Shown here one piece after another: positions 48,866 to 52,160 of a stretch of 52,160 bases of DNA. A model generated the notes under the pieces. It made no database searches, was not told the origin of the DNA, and was given only the letters and a program-made list of their open reading frames with translations. The stretch is from Lachnospiraceae bacterium UBA6998 (lineage in GTDB: Bacteria; Bacillota; Clostridia; Lachnospirales; Lachnospiraceae): the NCBI GenBank assembly GCA_002448395.1, contig DJXS01000053.1, positions 1-52,160 on the forward strand, written 5' to 3'. Position 1 is the first letter of the stretch. Each line of letters starts with the position of its first letter. The translations under genes were made by a program, and so were the position numbers.

Positions 48866-51787
48866 ATGAAAAAACCCTGCTTATTAGGAATATTATTAAT
48901 ATGTTCATTGGCAACCGCAATACCCGTCCGGGCTGCTGTGGAAGTACCGGCGCCTCTTGTTACTGAAGCGACACTTGAATCGGAGGAAACGTCGAATTAC
49001 GACAGTACTGTGGAAGAAACTGCCTCATCAGGAATCGTTTCAGAAACGGCGGCAGATGCCGGGACGCAGGAATCAGCGTCGGAAGTTCAGGTTCAGGAAG
49101 ACGGGACTGAGCTTACTGCAGATTCTGCTGCAGCCCCGGCGCTCGTCGATGATCCAGGGCAGAAAGATGACACAGCGCCAGTCGGAGATGTCGAGCAGAA
49201 AAATGACGCGGCTCCTGTTGTAAACACAGAGCTTACGGACGAAACAGCTTCTGTCGAAAATGCAGAACTCAAGGATGACGCAGCTTCTATCGAAAATGCA
49301 GATCAGATAGACAACTCTGCACTGAGTGAAGATACTCCTATATCGGATGCATCCGCTGCAGAGGTCGTCGGCGAAGCGGTCTCTTCAGAGCCGGTTCCTG
49401 TTTCAGATGAGCCGGCTTCCATCACCGCGGCCGCGGAAAATGCAGTATTTTCTGTCTCGTCAAAGGCTGCCGCGAGTATAGCCGGAGAAAAGACTTTAGA
49501 TAGAATTCACTTTATCACTCTTAACGGAGTATATAGCGCCAGCGATGCAATCCTTATAGAGAGTAATGGCAAGTACGGTCTGATCGATTCATCGAATCCT
49601 TCTACCGCATCCGACGACCCGAATCTTGCCTTTACACGAGGGTATTTAGACGCAGCGGCAAACGGTGAGACCGTTGTCAGGTATCTGACCGATTTGGATA
49701 TCTCTCACTTAGAATTTGTTCTGGCTACCCACAGCCATTCCGATCATATTGGCGGAATGCCTGATATTGCGAAGTCAGGACTGGTAAACAACAAAACTGT
49801 TTATATTTACAAAGACTATTCAGCCGTTACGGGACAAGAGGACTTTCACAATGACTATTACGCCGATCTTGCGGTAGAGGCAATGAGTGCCAAGGGAGCC
49901 ACTCTTTTGAACGTCCTTGCTCCGAGCCAGAGCGCCTTGAAAGCCCTGGGTGCTGTGCAGAAAAATGTCGCGAAGAAAGAAGATGTGGGCGATCATCTTG
50001 AATTCTCGTTTGGCGATTTCCTGATAAGGCTGTTTAATCTGCATGTAGCATCTACTGTAAATGAAAACCTTAACAGTATCGTAACTACTGTGCAAAAGGG
50101 CAGCTCAGGCGCAATTCTGATGGGTGACATGGAAATGGACGAGTACATGGAATCCCGTACGGTGAATGCGATCATCCGCAATGATGTAACTTTCAGGGCA
50201 GATGTCTATAAAGCCGGACACCATGGTTTTTCCACCAGCAACTCTTATGATACCATCAATGCTCTTAAGCCGGCGAACTGCGTTGTTACCACTAACAGCC
50301 TGTCTAAAACTCCCGACAGTTACACCCTTTTCAATGTTTTTGTCGAAAAAGCCGGCGGAAAAGTATATCGGACATCAGAAAACGGTCCCGCGGTCATCGC
50401 CGAATTCGGAGATCAGGGAGTCACCATGCGGAGAGCTGCTAAGAACGCATCAACAACAGCTGTAGCCTGGAAAGCGGTGATCAGTGACGGATGGAGAGCG
50501 TGGTATCCCAATGAGGACAGTTATAACCGCACCGGTCTTAAATGGATTTATTTCAGGTCCGGATCTCCTTTAAAGGGCTGGTTCAAGGATGGTGCCAAAT
50601 GGTATCTCACTGATGATAATTACAACCCGATGTCCGGTTGGATCAACTCAAAAGACAAGTGGTATTTCCTCAGTAAAGGCGGAGCCATGCAGACCGGCTG
50701 GGTCCAGGATGACGGAAAATGGTATTATATGAACAGCAGCGGCGTCATGCAGACCGGTTGGATCAATGTTGGCGGCAAGTGGTATCTGCTCGGCAGTGAC
50801 GGTGCCATGCTTACGGGCAGGCAGATAGTCAGCGGCAAGACATATTTCTTTAATGACAACGGCGTCATGCAGACCGGCTGGTATAAATATGGCAGTAACT
50901 GGTATTTCATGGGCAGAGGCGGCGTCATGCAGACCGGCTGGATCCAGGATGGCGGCAAATGGTATCTGCTCGGCAGTGACGGTGCCATGCTGAAGGGAAG
51001 ACAGGTCTCCGGCGGCAGAACTTATTTCTTTAATGACGGCGGTGTCATGCAGACCGGCTGGTATAAATATGGCGATAAATGGTATTTCCTGAGCAGCAGC
51101 GGTGTCATGCAGACCGGCTGGATCACGATCAGCGGGAAATGGTTTCTGTTCAGCAGCAACGGTGAAATGCTCACCGGCTGGCAGCCTTACAACAACAAGG
51201 TTTATTTCTTTAGCAGCGGCGGTGTCATGCAGACCGGTTGGGTTTCCTCTAATGGAAGGTGGTACTTCCTTGACAGTAAGGGGGCTATGCAGACCGGCTG
51301 GATCACGGCCGGCGGCAAATGGTATCTGCTCGGCAGTGACGGCGCCATGCTCACAGGCTGGCAGCCTTACAAGGGCAAGGTTTATTTCTTTAGCGGCAGC
51401 GGCGTCATGCAGACCAGTTGGACTTCCTCTAATGGCAAGTGGTACTTCCTTGACAGTAAGGGGGCTATGCAGACCGGTTGGATCACAGTCGGCGGCAAGT
51501 GGTATCTGCTCGGCAGTGACGGCGCCATGCTCACAGGCAGACAGCCTTACAATGGCAAGGTTTACTTCTTTAGCGGCGGCGGTGTCATGCAGACCGGCTG
51601 GTATAAATATGGCAATAAATGGTACTATCTGGAAAGTAATGGAGCAATGGCTTCAGACAAATGGGTAGGCAATTATTACCTGAAGTCAAACGGAGAGATG
51701 GCTGTAAATGAGTGGATCGGCAAGTATTATGTCGGAGCTGACGGAAAGTGGATAAAAGGCTATACCGCTACCGCCAGTATTCAATAG
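48866..51787 (+). CDS. Metallo-beta-lactamase-fold hydrolase with cell-wall-binding repeats (Pce-like)
   Basis: A 973-residue secreted protein. A signal peptide (about 1-23, ending VRA) leads into an acidic repeat linker to about 155 with repeated NAELKDDAAS-type units. The metallo-beta-lactamase domain covers about 200-535: THSHSDHIGG at 288-296 (H289, H291, D293, H294) plus later GDMEMDEY and KAGHHGFSTS give the metal site. CW repeats run from about 545 to 940. The overall plan matches pneumococcal Pce, the choline-binding phosphorylcholine esterase of teichoic acid. Substrate by similarity only. At least fifteen repeats are present. Confidence 0.88.
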   Translation: MKKPCLLGILLICSLATAIPVRAAVEVPAPLVTEATLESEETSNYDSTVEETASSGIVSETAADAGTQESASEVQVQEDGTELTADSAAAPALVDDPGQKDDTAPVGDVEQKNDAAPVVNTELTDETASVENAELKDDAASIENADQIDNSALSEDTPISDASAAEVVGEAVSSEPVPVSDEPASITAAAENAVFSVSSKAAASIAGEKTLDRIHFITLNGVYSASDAILIESNGKYGLIDSSNPSTASDDPNLAFTRGYLDAAANGETVVRYLTDLDISHLEFVLATHSHSDHIGGMPDIAKSGLVNNKTVYIYKDYSAVTGQEDFHNDYYADLAVEAMSAKGATLLNVLAPSQSALKALGAVQKNVAKKEDVGDHLEFSFGDFLIRLFNLHVASTVNENLNSIVTTVQKGSSGAILMGDMEMDEYMESRTVNAIIRNDVTFRADVYKAGHHGFSTSNSYDTINALKPANCVVTTNSLSKTPDSYTLFNVFVEKAGGKVYRTSENGPAVIAEFGDQGVTMRRAAKNASTTAVAWKAVISDGWRAWYPNEDSYNRTGLKWIYFRSGSPLKGWFKDGAKWYLTDDNYNPMSGWINSKDKWYFLSKGGAMQTGWVQDDGKWYYMNSSGVMQTGWINVGGKWYLLGSDGAMLTGRQIVSGKTYFFNDNGVMQTGWYKYGSNWYFMGRGGVMQTGWIQDGGKWYLLGSDGAMLKGRQVSGGRTYFFNDGGVMQTGWYKYGDKWYFLSSSGVMQTGWITISGKWFLFSSNGEMLTGWQPYNNKVYFFSSGGVMQTGWVSSNGRWYFLDSKGAMQTGWITAGGKWYLLGSDGAMLTGWQPYKGKVYFFSGSGVMQTSWTSSNGKWYFLDSKGAMQTGWITVGGKWYLLGSDGAMLTGRQPYNGKVYFFSGGGVMQTGWYKYGNKWYYLESNGAMASDKWVGNYYLKSNGEMAVNEWIGKYYVGADGKWIKGYTATASIQ
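50640..51610 (+). repeat. Tandem DNA repeats encoding wall-binding motifs
   Basis: A phrase close to GTCATGCAGACCGGCTGG recurs about every 60 bases. Longer near-identical blocks of about 180 bases are seen, for example 51230-51400 against 51410-51580, in which GGAAGTGGTACTTCC-type and CGGCAGTGACGG phrases recur in the same order. This points to recent duplication and makes length variation likely. Confidence 0.85.
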
Positions 51788-51817
51788 TTAAGCATAAGGC
51801 CTGATAACCTGAAAAAG

Positions 51818-51850
51818 CGGTGTCGGAACTATCTGTTCCGGCACCGTTTT
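51818..51850. terminator. Terminator between two convergent wall-binding genes
   Basis: Stem CGGTGtCGGAAC with GTTCCGgCACCG, one mismatch, followed by TTTTTCT on the plus strand, 31 bases after the stop. Confidence 0.8.
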
Positions 51851-51903
51851 TCTATAAACAACACTATATTAAGATTTTACCGCAATTTCGTCATGTCAAT
51901 TGA

Positions 51904-52160
51904 CTATTGCGCTGTATTTGTGAGGGTGACCCTCTTTCCGTCTGCGCCGACATAATAGTCACCGATCTGCTGATTAACTGCCATCTGGCCGCTCGCTGTC
52001 AGATAATATACTTCAACCCATGTGTTTGCCGCCATGATGCCGTTGCTGTTGAAATAATACCATTTGCCGGCAATCTTCTGCCATCCCGTGAGCATAACTC
52101 CGCTTTCGTCCAGATAATACCAGCTGCCTCCGATGCGCTGCCAGCCCGTAAGCATAGCTC
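51904..52160 (-). CDS. C-terminal end of another wall-binding-repeat protein, cut by the window edge
   Basis: The minus-strand frame is open to the right edge, so only the last 85 or so codons are visible. They are CW repeats (GWQRIGGSWYYLDESGVM, GWQKIAGKWYYFNSNGIM) and an ending GDYYVGADGKRVTLTNTAQ. The terminal pattern (WV..YYL.A.GQMAVNQ..GDYYVGADGK) closely resembles the end of the neighbouring protein at 48866 (WIGKYYVGADGKWIKG), so the two genes share a common origin for their C termini. The catalytic domain is outside the window. Confidence 0.85.
   Translation of the reverse strand, partial: AMLTGWQRIGGSWYYLDESGVMLTGWQKIAGKWYYFNSNGIMAANTWVEVYYLTASGQMAVNQQIGDYYVGADGKRVTLTNTAQ

Noticed and set aside
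50640..51610. CRISPR-like regular spacing of repeats
   Set aside because: The repeats encode in-frame cell-wall-binding motifs and the spacers are also similar to each other.

Overview
The window reads as chromosome of a Gram-positive, low-to-mid GC gut-type Clostridia, most likely Lachnospiraceae. The grounds are the gene families (several cell-wall-binding-repeat surface proteins, TelA/XpaC, FtsH, a zinc ABC transporter with its own Zur, a CsoR/CopA pair), the purine-rich ribosome binding sites and the absence of outer-membrane genes. Species cannot be named from sequence alone. No rRNA, tRNA or CRISPR array was recognised.

Positions 7-7392 are an integrated element of about 7.4 kb. It is AT-richer than the rest and bounded by a 19-bp direct repeat whose right copy forms the 3' end of the zinc permease gene znuB. 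It carries a repressor divergent from an excisionase-like gene, a primase-like replication protein, an HNH endonuclease, a protein resembling phage terminase small subunits, a ribbon-helix-helix protein, two unknown small proteins and a tyrosine integrase. There is no relaxase, capsid, portal or large terminase. This content fits a phage satellite (PICI-like) better than a conjugative element or full prophage. The ends hold paired TTGTGTAC arm-type repeats and an unusual alternating set of palindromes.

Positions 7379-14854 hold metal homeostasis: zur-znuA-znuC-znuB as an overlapping operon behind a Fur-type operator, an aroE-like gene, then csoR and a copper ATPase copA. The last 69 codons of copA form a complete CopZ-like chaperone domain with its own start codon and ribosome binding site. 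Positions 15241-23160 hold a metallophosphoesterase, a small FakA-C-terminal-like protein, FtsH, a very large CheB-CheR-PAS-kinase-receiver hybrid and a polyprenyl-phosphate glycosyltransferase.

Positions 23223-33405 are envelope related: a shikimate-kinase-like protein, a wall-binding amidase, a P-loop kinase, a five-gene set (WecE-like aminotransferase, ArnC/GtrB-like glycosyltransferase, ATP-grasp ligase, two small EmrE-like membrane proteins), convergent rfbB, and a wall-binding L,D-transpeptidase. Together rfbB and the five genes could make a nucleotide 4-amino-6-deoxysugar, put it on undecaprenyl phosphate, modify its amine and flip it, like the Arn pathway of Gram-negatives but with an ATP-grasp ligase.

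Positions 33719-41029 are a six-gene cluster: clostripain-family protease, two zinc-ribbon membrane proteins, a small membrane protein, XpaC and TelA. Positions 41151-52160 hold a GH25 lysozyme and cysteine synthase pair, a flavin/PNPOx-fold protein, a head-to-head fusion of two 5'-truncated genes (CoA-transferase and PucR-type regulator), a two-component system with a small membrane protein, a cytidylate-kinase-like protein, a Pce-like metallo-beta-lactamase-fold wall-binding protein, and the tail of another wall-binding protein running off the right edge.
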